Shown one piece after another: positions 38,982-47,718 of a DNA stretch of 64,000 nt. Numbering within the stretch: the first letter of the stretch is position 1; each line of letters begins with the position of its first letter. Position numbers and translations under genes: made by a program. Where the stretch lies: the NCBI RefSeq assembly GCF_900095845.1, contig NZ_FMIX01000004.1:689501-753500 (forward strand), in the 5' to 3' direction. The notes below the pieces were generated by a model. The model had not been told where the DNA came from and made no database searches. It was given only the letters and a program-made list of their open reading frames with translations. Source of the stretch: Streptococcus timonensis. GTDB lineage: Bacteria; Bacillota; Bacilli; Lactobacillales; Streptococcaceae.

Positions 38982-39863
38982 ATGAAAAAAATTTTGTTAA
39001 TTATTAATCCAACCTCTGGTGGCGAAAAAGCTTTGGATTATAAGGTAAAACTGGAGAATAAAGCTAGAGACTATTTTGAAGAAGTGGAAATTAAAATTAC
39101 GGAGAAAGCGCAAGACGCCACAAACTTTGCAGAAGAAGCTTCTCAGGAGCGATATGATGCTGTTCTTGTTTTTGGTGGAGATGGGACTGTCAATGAAGTA
39201 ATCTCTGGTATCGCGGAAAAAGACTACATTCCTAAACTTGCGATTATCCCAGGAGGAACTGGGAATCTCATTACGAAACTATTAGAAATCAATCAAGATA
39301 TTGATGGTGCCATTGACGAGCTTGATTTTAATTCTACGAATAAGATTGATATCGGAAAATCAAATGGGCACTATTTCGGATACATTTTTAGTATTGGTTC
39401 ACTGCCAGAAGCTATCCACAACGTTGGGATAGAAGATAAAACGAAGTTTGGCATGCTTGCCTATGCGATTAATACCATGAAGTCTGTCGTAACAGATCAA
39501 GCATTTAATATTACTGTTGAGACAGAAAATGTAAATTATATTGGCCCAGCTAGCCACGTCTTGGTTCTCCTTACCAATTATTTCGCTGACAAAAAAATCT
39601 TTGAAGAAGACAAGGATGGTTATGCCAATATTTTGATTTTAAAAGATGCATCTATTCTTACTAAATTGTCAGTTATCCCTGATTTATTAAAGGGGGATGT
39701 CGTCGTAAATGATAATATCGAGTATATAAAGGCTCGTCATATAAAAATATCTTCTGATTCTGAATTAGAAACGGATGTTGATGGTGACAAATCTGATGAC
39801 CTACCAGTAGAAATCAAGGTGCTAGGTCAGCATATCGAAGTCTATTCTCAACCGAAAAAATAA
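38982..39863 (+). CDS. Diacylglycerol kinase family lipid kinase (YegS/BmrU-like)
   Basis: A 293-aa DagK-catalytic-domain protein that would phosphorylate diacylglycerol or another lipid. INPTSGG (N-terminus), VFGGDGTVNEV (~63-73) and PGGTGNL (~90-96) are the nucleotide-binding and catalytic motifs. Lipid specificity cannot be read. AAGGAG precedes the ATG. Confidence 0.9.
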   Translation: MKKILLIINPTSGGEKALDYKVKLENKARDYFEEVEIKITEKAQDATNFAEEASQERYDAVLVFGGDGTVNEVISGIAEKDYIPKLAIIPGGTGNLITKLLEINQDIDGAIDELDFNSTNKIDIGKSNGHYFGYIFSIGSLPEAIHNVGIEDKTKFGMLAYAINTMKSVVTDQAFNITVETENVNYIGPASHVLVLLTNYFADKKIFEEDKDGYANILILKDASILTKLSVIPDLLKGDVVVNDNIEYIKARHIKISSDSELETDVDGDKSDDLPVEIKVLGQHIEVYSQPKK

Positions 39864-39917
39864 GATTTTTAAACTTTGACAAGTCTTTTAGCAATATTTT
39901 TTAATAAAGGAATGCCT

Positions 39918-40796
39918 ATGAAATTTAAAAGATTAGCGACTATTGGTCTTTGCTCAACACTTCTTTTGACCTTAGTAGCTTGTAGTCAAACTCAAAAGAC
40001 TTCTGATAGTACTGCTGAAAATTCAGTGACTCAATCACAGTCGAATCAAGTTTCCTGGAAAGCAACTTATAGCAATTTGAACAATCAACCGAGTGCAGAA
40101 GAAGTTCGGAAAGCCTTGGCTGCACATTTAAATAAAGATAGTGTCGATGCATTTTTCAACCTTGTAAATGATTATAACGCAACTGTCGGTTCAGTTGGCT
40201 TAACTGGAGATTTTTCTACATTTACCAAAACAGACTATGATATTGAAAAGATAAGCAATCTTTGGACACCTAAAAAGGGTGATTTTGTTGGTACCAACTG
40301 TCGTATTAACAGTTATTGTTTATTGAAAAATTCTATTGAAATTCCTAAGTTAGAGAAAGATGATTCCCTCTTGTTTGTCGATAATGATGCCATTGATAAA
40401 GGAAAAGTCTTTGGTGCGGAAGACAAGGATGCTTTTGATATTTTATTTTCAAGAGTCAAGACCGAAGCAACGACAGATGTCAAAGTTCATGCTGCAAAGA
40501 TGGAAAAATTCCTTTCTCAATTCAAGTTCAATGAAAATGCAAGAATGCTCTCTGTAGTAGTCCATGATGACTTGGATGGTCAATCGCTCTTTATTGGTCA
40601 TGTCGGAATACTTGTGCCAAGCGAGGATGGTTATCTCTTTGTCGAAAAGTTAACCTTTGAAGAGCCTTATCAAGCCATCAAATTTGCGACCAAGGAAGAT
40701 TGTTACAAATATCTAGATAAAAAATACGAAAACTATACAGGTGAAGGTCTAGCTAAACCATTTATTATGGATAATGATAAGTGGGTTCAATTCTAA
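39918..40796 (+). CDS. DUF4300 family lipoprotein
   Basis: A 292-aa lipoprotein: signal MKFKRLATIGLCSTLLLTLVAC with lipobox LVAC (C22). The mature region WKATYSNLNNQPSAEEVRKAL matches DUF4300 proteins of streptococci, whose function is unknown. ATG 39918 rather than upstream starts is chosen because the signal peptide begins there. Confidence 0.8.
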   Translation: MKFKRLATIGLCSTLLLTLVACSQTQKTSDSTAENSVTQSQSNQVSWKATYSNLNNQPSAEEVRKALAAHLNKDSVDAFFNLVNDYNATVGSVGLTGDFSTFTKTDYDIEKISNLWTPKKGDFVGTNCRINSYCLLKNSIEIPKLEKDDSLLFVDNDAIDKGKVFGAEDKDAFDILFSRVKTEATTDVKVHAAKMEKFLSQFKFNENARMLSVVVHDDLDGQSLFIGHVGILVPSEDGYLFVEKLTFEEPYQAIKFATKEDCYKYLDKKYENYTGEGLAKPFIMDNDKWVQF

Positions 40797-40810
40797 AGGA
40801 TGGCATTAAA

Positions 40811-40993
40811 ATGGAAGTAGTACTAGCATTCATAATAATTGTTTTAATCGGAGTATGGGCTGTTTGGGTTGTCAAAGGAAACCAGCAGAGACCAATAAAT
40901 AATGAAAGATTTATTGGTTATATCAATCGATACGATGAAGATGGAGAACCTTACCAAGCGGAGATTTGGGAGGTCAGTGAAGACGAGGAGTAG
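40811..40993 (+). CDS. Small single-pass membrane protein
   Basis: A 60-aa protein with one N-terminal TM helix (VVLAFIIIVLIGVWAVWVV) and an acidic cytoplasmic tail. AAGGATGG precedes ATG 40811. It lies 14 bp after the lipoprotein gene and 4 bp before the next gene, so it is probably real and cotranscribed. Function unknown. Confidence 0.6.
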   Translation: MEVVLAFIIIVLIGVWAVWVVKGNQQRPINNERFIGYINRYDEDGEPYQAEIWEVSEDEE

Positions 40994-40997
40994 ACAT

Positions 40998-41309
40998 ATG
41001 GAGTTACATGATTTTACAGAACAAGAACAAGAAATGATTAAAAAGGGACTGACTTTTTCTAAACTAAGTGATAAAGAAACTGCTGACAAGATTATCGCTC
41101 TAATCCCTCAAGAATACATTAAGCGTATCCCGTTTTTTGTTAGAAAACACGCCATTACACGTACTGTTAAGAGAATTTCTCTTGAGTATCCAGAATTGTA
41201 CGCTGTTGCTGAACAAGAAGGTCAACTTCCTGAGAAGGAAGCTCAAGAATTACGCCAAATTCTTACAAATATTTTCAAAGAGAAAATGAATAAGCATAAG
41301 ATTAAATAA
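40998..41309 (+). CDS. Hypothetical helical protein
   Basis: A 103-aa basic, fully helical protein (FTEQEQEMIKKGLTFSKLSDKETADKI ... HAITRTVKRISLEYPELY). GAGGAG is 6 bp before ATG 40998. No known motif. Confidence 0.55.
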   Translation: MELHDFTEQEQEMIKKGLTFSKLSDKETADKIIALIPQEYIKRIPFFVRKHAITRTVKRISLEYPELYAVAEQEGQLPEKEAQELRQILTNIFKEKMNKHKIK

Positions 41310-41342
41310 GCTTTGAGATTTAATAAGATATAGGAGTTGAGT

Positions 41343-42149
41343 ATGGCTATTGATGGCGTTAAAATCATTGACAGTGATCAAGGTTATGATATTTACAATG
41401 AAGTAGTCGGTCGCTATAGAGACGGTGAACAGGTGGCGAACATTATAAAGGATATCCTCGATGAGGAGAAAGATTACTGTCAAACAGACTTTTTTACAGA
41501 AATTTATTGGACTGCTCTTGCCTATTCATTGTGGAAGATTGGTTATCTGACAGGCGACATCAGAGATAAAACCTTAGAGCTTATCAAAAAAGGTCCCGAT
41601 CCATTTTGGTTGAAAATAGACTCAAAGGCTTTGAAGCAAAGGCAAAAGGTTTTTGAAAAACTTGCAGTTCAGTTGCAAACTGAAAATCCTAGACCTCTAA
41701 AGGTCCCTAAAGCAAAAGCTAAACGCAAACCTTACTTTGAAGAAGGAGATATCCTTGCTGTTAAGTTTGAAGATGAGTATGGTCTTGTCTTTGTATCTAT
41801 GGTTGAGCAGAGTCCTAGAAAGCTTGAGTACCATCTAGCTTGCACGCGCCTCTTACAAACAAAAAAGCCCACCATCGATGATTTTTTGACCAGTCAAATC
41901 TCCTGTAAGATGGACAATACGAAGTTTGCTTTGGATACAGATTGCTGGTTCAATCACAAAGATTTAGGGCAATTATTAGAAAATATTGAAAAAATTGGAC
42001 AGGTGAAACTCAGCCCATTTAGTCTTTGGATGCTGGCACCTGCCCATAATTTAGAAGATATTTATGAAGAAATCACTAGAGATAAAGGCTCTTCTGGCCT
42101 ACGGTTCATCGAAACCTATAAACTTGTCGATGATATTTTTTCAGTCTAA
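41343..42149 (+). CDS. Hypothetical protein with an Imm26-like segment
   Basis: A 268-aa cytosolic protein. The N-terminal part has EIYWTALAYSLWKIGYL, a pattern of helical domains found in other Firmicute orphans. The central EEGDILAVKFEDEYGLVFV resembles the core of Imm26-type immunity proteins. The C-terminal DKGSSGLRFIETYKLVDDIF is unplaced. Function unknown; TAGGAG precedes the start. Confidence 0.6.
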   Translation: MAIDGVKIIDSDQGYDIYNEVVGRYRDGEQVANIIKDILDEEKDYCQTDFFTEIYWTALAYSLWKIGYLTGDIRDKTLELIKKGPDPFWLKIDSKALKQRQKVFEKLAVQLQTENPRPLKVPKAKAKRKPYFEEGDILAVKFEDEYGLVFVSMVEQSPRKLEYHLACTRLLQTKKPTIDDFLTSQISCKMDNTKFALDTDCWFNHKDLGQLLENIEKIGQVKLSPFSLWMLAPAHNLEDIYEEITRDKGSSGLRFIETYKLVDDIFSV

Positions 42150-42181
42150 TGTATATCTGATAAGAGGAAAATAAGGGTGAA

Positions 42182-43201
42182 TCATTCCCACATGCTATGC
42201 TGGGCTCTGACTCCATAGCTATCAATCGAACCATTTGAATTAAACTTGGATTCAATACGGTACCTTTTCCAGAGGTCGTAATCTGCTGTTTGAATGATAA
42301 GGATAAAGTTGTTATCTTTATCAGAGACGTTATAATCAGCTGGATTGACTTCAAAGATATTGATTAGTTTTCGTGTTTGAAAATCTTGGAGCTTAAGATT
42401 TGCTAGCTTGACATGATTGATGGAAATTTTTTCTAGTTGTTTGCTATCCTTAGGTGTTCTGTAATAGGTGATGATGCAGTTTTTAAGTTGATCAGTATCT
42501 TTACCTGTGGGAGTAAGGCTCATAAAGCCAAAGGACTGATTATCCCGCTTGACTTCGAGAAGCTGGTCGTAGTAGAAGTGGTCGTTTTTGGGATTGGTGA
42601 TGGAGCTCTCTGCGCCTTTATCTCCAAAGGTAAAGCCGTGGTCTAAAAGCTTGGAAGCCTTGGTCTCCCCGATAATGATAGTGGTATCTTGAATGGTTAC
42701 TGGAACAGGTTGAGCCGGAATGCCACTCATCATCATGCAAAACATAAACACATAGCTCGTTAAAAAAGCTGTCCCGACAAAAGCGTTGGTTGATGCATAG
42801 GCATGACTGTTTTGAAAGTTTTTGCTTATAGCCAGTACAACAAATTTACCAATACTTTTTAAAACCATACTAACAAGTACGATAAAAAATTGTTTTTTCA
42901 AACATTCATAAATGGCTCGAGGAAAGCTATTACCATGATAGTAGAAGCCAGCCAATAGGAGTAGATTTACGATTAAATAGATTAGCAAGAACCAATGAAT
43001 CTCTTTAAGGGCATTAGCATCAGTGATTTCTTCATAGTCAACGTGAATTCTTCCTTGAACAGCATGGCCAAGTTTATAAATCCATTTTGGGATATCTTTC
43101 CCTTGTCTGACCGCAATTACAAGTCTAATATAGAGATAGATAGTAAAGGACAAGGATAGATAGAAAAGAGCATAAAAACCCAAAACAATACTAGTGAACA
43201 T
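42182..43201 (-). CDS. Membrane protein of unknown function
   Basis: A 339-aa protein with about four TM helices in the first ~180 residues (FTSIVLGFYALFYLSLSFTIYLYI, FLLIYLIVNLLLLAGFYY, FFIVLVSMVLKSIGKFVVL, FVGTAFLTSYVFMFCMMM) and a beta-rich C-terminal domain. It is the only minus-strand gene in this stretch. GGGGGAAA precedes the ATG. No known family recognised. Confidence 0.65.
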   Translation of the reverse strand: MFTSIVLGFYALFYLSLSFTIYLYIRLVIAVRQGKDIPKWIYKLGHAVQGRIHVDYEEITDANALKEIHWFLLIYLIVNLLLLAGFYYHGNSFPRAIYECLKKQFFIVLVSMVLKSIGKFVVLAISKNFQNSHAYASTNAFVGTAFLTSYVFMFCMMMSGIPAQPVPVTIQDTTIIIGETKASKLLDHGFTFGDKGAESSITNPKNDHFYYDQLLEVKRDNQSFGFMSLTPTGKDTDQLKNCIITYYRTPKDSKQLEKISINHVKLANLKLQDFQTRKLINIFEVNPADYNVSDKDNNFILIIQTADYDLWKRYRIESKFNSNGSIDSYGVRAQHSMWE

Positions 43202-43288
43202 TACTATTTCCCCCTATTTAACATTCAATAAAACAATTTCTTAGCTCCATTATAGCACTTTCTATAGAAATAGAGCTAGAAATATCCG

Positions 43289-43294
43289 TATAAT
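43289..43294 (+). promoter_or_regulatory. -10 box of the DUF1877-CbrC pair
   Basis: TATAAT, 26 bp before the 43321 ATG; the -35 is weak. Confidence 0.5.
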
Positions 43295-43320
43295 ACTAAC
43301 TGATTCAAAGGAGAAAAATC

Positions 43321-43827
43321 ATGGGAATGATTGCCAATTATCAATATTTAGCAGATAATGAATTAGAACAAATAAAAGGTCTTTCCAATCAAGAAGATGA
43401 CTTGTTAGACTTTTCTGAGGATTCCGCTGATAGTCATGATATCTTAATTGATATCGATAAGATGTGGGATGCTCTTCTCTTTGTCATGACAGGATTTAGT
43501 AGTTCAGAATTTTTGGATGACAATCCCTTGAGAGAAGCGGTTTTAGGAGTGACTCCTTTAGAAGAAGTGTCTGAGTACATAGCCTATACTGAAAAAAACA
43601 AGATAGCCGAGATCGTAGAAGCTCTAGAAAGTTTTGACATGCACAGAGCCTTGGCGGACTTTAGCATGGAAGCATGCAAGAAAGCCGACTTGTATCCTGA
43701 TATTTGGGATTATCTTGAGGATGAGGAAGAAATCAAGTCTTTCATTTTAACCTGCTTTGTCAAAATGAAAGACTTTTACAAGGAAATCTTAAACCACAAG
43801 GGGAATGTCTTAGTGACTATTTGTTAA
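43321..43827 (+). CDS. DUF1877 (YfbM-like) protein
   Basis: A 168-aa protein with the YfbM/DUF1877 pattern: MGMIANYQYL at the start, DIDKMWDALLFVMTG in the middle and WDYLEDEEEIKSFI near the end. The family has no known enzymatic role and often occurs among orphan immunity genes. AAAGGAG precedes the ATG. CbrC follows 31 bp later. Confidence 0.8.
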   Translation: MGMIANYQYLADNELEQIKGLSNQEDDLLDFSEDSADSHDILIDIDKMWDALLFVMTGFSSSEFLDDNPLREAVLGVTPLEEVSEYIAYTEKNKIAEIVEALESFDMHRALADFSMEACKKADLYPDIWDYLEDEEEIKSFILTCFVKMKDFYKEILNHKGNVLVTIC

Positions 43828-43858
43828 GGTTTTTATAATCCATTAGAAAGGTAATCCT

Positions 43859-44710
43859 ATGAATCCATATTTACAAAAATACATTACTTTAAAGAAGCAA
43901 TATATAGCCCAAGAGGGCAATCCACCAAGTGTCTCAGCTCTTTATGACTTAGCTGATGAATTAGCCAAGTCTGATGATTTAGAAGCGAAGAAGGTCTTAG
44001 TAGACCTCTATGAGCAATTGGGTCTCTACACTAGTGCCTATAGCTTATTTACCGAAATCTTAGACAAACCAGATCGAAAACAGATAAAGAAACTGAGCCG
44101 TTTACAAGAAATGAGTCAGAGTCATGGTGATCGTTTTGCCCTTCCTCGTCCTCTAAGAAAAGAAGAGGAGAAGGAGAGACAGAGGCTATTACAGTCTTTG
44201 CCACATTTTATCTATCATCCAGATCCCTTGGCTACAGGTTCATTTGTTGAAGGAGAAGCCAAGCTTTGTCCATCTTGTGGGAAAGAAAGCAATATTTATT
44301 ATGACTTGATCCCTTATTGTATCGAGGATATAGAATACCTTTGCCCAATGTGCATTGCAAATGGTCAAGCAGCTAAAAAATTCGATGCAGAATTTGTCCA
44401 AGATACCGAGTGGCAGGGAGAATTGGATCCAGAAAAAGATAAGCTTCTTTTTTGCCAGACTCCAGGCTACATAAGTTGGCAGGGAGAACATTGGTTATCT
44501 TGTTGCCAAGACTACTGTGCCTATTTAGGAACAGTAGGCACTAAAGAAGTAAAGGCAAAGGGAATCGCTGAGCAAGTCTTGGCAGATTATGAAGAGCGTG
44601 GAAAATATCAAGATATTGAAGAATACTTGGTTAAGGATGGCTCTCTTTGCGGCTACCTTTTCAGATGCCTCCACTGTCAAAAATACCAGATTTGGGTTGA
44701 TGCGGATTAA
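43859..44710 (+). CDS. CbrC family (UPF0167) protein
   Basis: A 283-aa protein. Residues ~1-115 are helical, ~120-283 form the CbrC domain with cysteine pairs (CPSCG, CPMC, CCQDYC, CLHC) likely to bind zinc. CbrC was named for colicin E2 tolerance in E. coli; the role here is unknown. The terminator AAAATAGGA...TCCTATTTT lies at 44844-44876. Confidence 0.78.
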   Translation: MNPYLQKYITLKKQYIAQEGNPPSVSALYDLADELAKSDDLEAKKVLVDLYEQLGLYTSAYSLFTEILDKPDRKQIKKLSRLQEMSQSHGDRFALPRPLRKEEEKERQRLLQSLPHFIYHPDPLATGSFVEGEAKLCPSCGKESNIYYDLIPYCIEDIEYLCPMCIANGQAAKKFDAEFVQDTEWQGELDPEKDKLLFCQTPGYISWQGEHWLSCCQDYCAYLGTVGTKEVKAKGIAEQVLADYEERGKYQDIEEYLVKDGSLCGYLFRCLHCQKYQIWVDAD

Positions 44711-44843
44711 TTTTTAACGATACAAGAACATTAACATAAATTTCTTTGGAATTTTAACGACTAATCATTAATTTAATTTCAGAGTATTAAAATAAGAACA
44801 TTTTATCTTAGTATCCTTTAACATCTATTAAATTATCATATGA

Positions 44844-44876
44844 AAAATAGGAGCTACCAAACTCAGTTCCTATTTT
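44844..44876 (+). terminator. probable terminator after CbrC gene
   Basis: AAAATAGGA and TCCTATTTT form a 9-bp stem with a 15-nt loop. Confidence 0.55.
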
Positions 44877-44972
44877 ATTATTTAAAGGCAAATTTGAAAT
44901 AGTTTTCAATTTTTAGGTATAGTAAAAATACGAACAAAAATGTAAATAATTTATAAAGTTTCCCCAAAATAC

Positions 44973-45001
44973 TTTACAAATTTGTGTAAACATGATATAG
45001 T
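44973..45001 (+). promoter_or_regulatory. promoter of the candidate ncRNA
   Basis: TTTACA (44973-44978), 17 bp, extended TGA-TATAGT (44993-45001). Start of transcription would be near 45008. Confidence 0.75.
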
Positions 45002-45007
45002 TATAAA

Positions 45008-45338
45008 GCTTAGAAAATGAGAAGATGTTTTCTAGTAAATATAAACCCGAGTAAAAAATGCCTACGGACAGGCAGGGTTGAATGCCGAAGCGTGGTTGAA
45101 AAACCATATTATTGATAGGGTTAAAAGCCTACTTTTATAAGTTGATGTTAGGACAAAGGTCCTAATTCGTATAATTTGTTAGTGTGGTGAAAGCACACGT
45201 CATCTTGTGAAACGATCAATAAAGTACGTAATATTTGCTACTAGAGAGTTAGGAAACATCAGGAACAGACATACTCAAAAGAAACAAACATAAACACGTC
45301 AGTAGATTGTAGAGCAGGTGCCAACCTGCTCTTTTTTC
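45008..45338 (+). ncRNA. Structured RNA of ~330 nt, class unknown, upstream of speA
   Basis: Nested helices close a ~215-nt core: TCTAGTAAATAT (45031-45042) pairs with ATATTT-gct-ACTAGA (45231-45245), and TTATTGAT (45109-45116) with ATCAATAA (45215-45222). Inside are AACCC/GGGTT (45044-45048/45075-45079) enclosing TGCCT-acggac-AGGCA, TGGTT-GAAA-AACCA (45093-45106), TTAGGAC-AAAG-GTCCTAA (45148-45165), GTGTG/CACAC (45182-45198) and GATG/CATC. A terminator ends it at 45311-45337. It does not resemble tmRNA, RNase P, a T-box or the common riboswitches I can recall. It could be an independent RNA or a long leader of the polyamine operon. The raiA motif has a similar core size, but identity is not shown. 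Confidence 0.7.
45311..45337 (+). terminator. terminator ending the structured RNA
   Basis: AGAGCAGGT-gcca-ACCTGCTCT with T-run, a 9-bp perfect stem, 42 bp before speA. It could be an attenuator for the polyamine operon. Confidence 0.88.
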
Positions 45339-45378
45339 ATAAGTATCCTTTAGAGCCTTACATAAGGTGAAAATAACT

Positions 45379-46857
45379 ATGATAAAGGAGTATGTCTCTA
45401 AAATGTTAAATCAAAACCAAGCTCCTATTTATGAGGGACTGGTCAAGTTACGAAAAAAAAGAATTGTACCTTTCGATGTACCTGGTCATAAGCGTGGCCG
45501 TGGGAATCCAGAGTTAGTCGAACTTTTAGGGGAAAAATGCGTTGGTATTGATGTCAACTCTATGAAGCCCTTGGATAATCTAGGACATCCCATTTCGATT
45601 ATCAGAGATGCAGAAGAACTAGCAGCAGAAGCATTTGGTGCTGCTCATGCCTTTTTGATGATTGGTGGGACAACTTCATCCGTGCAAACCATGATTCTTT
45701 CCACCTGTAAATCCGGTGATAAAATCATCCTTCCTCGAAATGTCCATAAATCAGCTATTAATGCTCTCGTTTTATGCGGAGCAATTCCTATCTATATCGA
45801 GATGAGTGTGGATCCCAAAATCGGTATTGCTTTGGGGCTTGAAAATGATCGTGTGGCACAAGCTATTAAGGAACATCCGGATGCTAAGGCTATCCTAATT
45901 AACAATCCAACCTATTATGGGATTTGTTCAGATCTTAAGGGTTTAACAGAGATGGCACACGCCGCAGGAATGAAAGTCTTAGTAGACGAGGCGCACGGTG
46001 CTCATCTGCACTTTACAGATAAACTTCCTCTGTCTGCTATGGACGCAGGAGCTGATATGTCAGCTGTATCCATGCATAAGTCCGGTGGTAGCTTGACTCA
46101 AAGCTCCCTTCTTTTAGTTGGCGATCGGATGAATCCTGAGTACGTACGTCAGATTATTAACCTGACACAGTCAACATCAGCATCCTACTTGCTAATGGCT
46201 AGTCTAGATGTTTCTCGTAGAAACTTAGCCCTTCGTGGCAAAGAGTCCTTTGAGAAAGTTATTGAGTTATCTGAGTATGCTCGTCGTGAAATCAATGCCA
46301 TCGGTGGCTACTACGCCTACTCAAAAGAGTTAATAGACGGTGTCTCGGTTTGTGATTTTGATGTGACTAAGTTGTCAGTCTACACTCAGGGGATTGGTCT
46401 AACAGGGATTGAAGTTTATGATCTATTACGGGATGAATATGACATTCAGATCGAATTTGGTGATATCGGCAATATCTTAGCTTATATTTCGATTGGTGAC
46501 CGTATCCAAGACATTGAACGCTTGGTAGGTGCTTTAGCTGATATCAAGAGACTATACTCACGAGATGGGAAGGACTTGATTGCTGGAGAATATATCCAAC
46601 CAGAGTTGGTGCTATCTCCTCAGGAAGCCTTCTATGCAGAGAGAAGAAGCTTAACCTTGGACGAGTCTGTTGGACAAGTTTGTGGAGAATTTGTCATGTG
46701 CTACCCTCCTGGGATTCCTATCTTGGCTCCAGGTGAACGCATTACACAAGAAATTGTCGATTATATCCAATTTGCCAAAGAACGTGGTTGTTCTCTCCAA
46801 GGGACGGAAGATCCTGAGGTCAATCACATCAATGTTATTGAAAGAAAGGAGAACTAG
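45379..46857 (+). CDS. speA: Arginine decarboxylase, Orn/Lys/Arg class-I family
   Basis: A ~492-aa PLP decarboxylase. The PLP lysine is K234 in SMHKSGGSLTQ, and DEAHGAH (203-209) binds the cofactor. Because AguA and AguB follow, the product is almost certainly agmatine; many databases label the family lysine decarboxylase. Start is uncertain: ATG 45379 follows TAAGGTG, while ATG 45403 (MLNQNQ) is possible. First gene of speA-speE-lys9-nspC-aguA-aguB. Confidence 0.88.
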   Translation: MIKEYVSKMLNQNQAPIYEGLVKLRKKRIVPFDVPGHKRGRGNPELVELLGEKCVGIDVNSMKPLDNLGHPISIIRDAEELAAEAFGAAHAFLMIGGTTSSVQTMILSTCKSGDKIILPRNVHKSAINALVLCGAIPIYIEMSVDPKIGIALGLENDRVAQAIKEHPDAKAILINNPTYYGICSDLKGLTEMAHAAGMKVLVDEAHGAHLHFTDKLPLSAMDAGADMSAVSMHKSGGSLTQSSLLLVGDRMNPEYVRQIINLTQSTSASYLLMASLDVSRRNLALRGKESFEKVIELSEYARREINAIGGYYAYSKELIDGVSVCDFDVTKLSVYTQGIGLTGIEVYDLLRDEYDIQIEFGDIGNILAYISIGDRIQDIERLVGALADIKRLYSRDGKDLIAGEYIQPELVLSPQEAFYAERRSLTLDESVGQVCGEFVMCYPPGIPILAPGERITQEIVDYIQFAKERGCSLQGTEDPEVNHINVIERKEN

Positions 46858-47718
46858 ATGGATTTATGGTTTTCTGAAGTTCATACTCCAGATGTTAAGT
46901 TAACGATGAGAACAGCCAAACAGCTGTATTCTGGTCAAAGTGAATGGCAGGATATCGAGGTTCTTGACACGCCAGCTTTTGGAAAAGTGTTAGTTTTAAA
47001 CGGTCATGTTTTATTCTCAGATGCGGATGATTTCGTCTACAACGAAATGACCGTTCACGTTCCTATGGCTGTCCATCCCAATCCAAAGAAAGTCTTGGTT
47101 ATTGGGGGTGGTGACGGTGGTGTTGCCCAAATATTAACTCTCTATCCAGAATTGGAACAAATCGATATTGTAGAACCAGATGAGATGCTGGTTGAGGTTT
47201 GCCGAGAATATTTTCCAGATTTTGCTGCAGGACTTGATGACCCTCGCGTCACCATTTACTACCAAAATGGACTGAGATTTTTGAGAAACTGTGAAGATGA
47301 TTACGACATTATCATCAACGATGCGACAGATCCATTTGGCCATACGGAAGGGCTCTTTACCAAGGAATTTTACGGCAATAGCTATAGAGCCTTGAAAGAA
47401 GACGGTATTATGATTTACCAGCATGGTAGTCCTTTCTTTGACGAAGATGAGTCGGCTTGCCGTAGTATGCACCGCAAGGTCAATCAAGCCTTTCCAATCA
47501 GCCGGGTTTACCAGGCCCATATCCCAACAAGTCCTGCTGGCTATTGGTTGTTTGGATTTGCATCGAAAAAATATCACCCTGTCAAATATTTTGACAAGGA
47601 AGGCTGGAAAAAACGCCAGTTATTTACGGAATACTACACTGCAAACTTGCATATTGGTGCCTTTATGTTGCCCAAGTATGTAGAAGACATTTTAGAAGAA
47701 GAGGAAGGAAGAAAATGA
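46858..47718 (+). CDS. speE: Spermidine synthase family protein SpeE
   Basis: A 286-aa aminopropyltransferase. VIGGGDGG (81-88) binds decarboxylated SAM, DATDPFG near residue 157 and YNEM near 61 complete the active site. It would transfer an aminopropyl group to putrescine or a related diamine. No SAM decarboxylase is visible in the window. It starts directly at the speA stop, and its end overlaps lys9 by 4 bp. Confidence 0.9.
   Translation: MDLWFSEVHTPDVKLTMRTAKQLYSGQSEWQDIEVLDTPAFGKVLVLNGHVLFSDADDFVYNEMTVHVPMAVHPNPKKVLVIGGGDGGVAQILTLYPELEQIDIVEPDEMLVEVCREYFPDFAAGLDDPRVTIYYQNGLRFLRNCEDDYDIIINDATDPFGHTEGLFTKEFYGNSYRALKEDGIMIYQHGSPFFDEDESACRSMHRKVNQAFPISRVYQAHIPTSPAGYWLFGFASKKYHPVKYFDKEGWKKRQLFTEYYTANLHIGAFMLPKYVEDILEEEEGRK

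Larger units (their letters stand above)
44711..45378. other. 668-bp intergenic region with promoters and a structured RNA
   Basis: Contains the CbrC terminator, a first promoter (TTGAAA 44894-44899, 18 bp, TATAGT 44918-44923), a second stronger promoter at 44973-45001, the structured RNA (~45008-45338) and a final 40 bp before speA. No protein gene is credible here. Confidence 0.75.

Noticed and set aside
45008-45338. Known RNAs: tmRNA, RNase P, T-box, lysine or cobalamin riboswitch
   Set aside because: The hallmark sequences of these classes that I can recall are absent.
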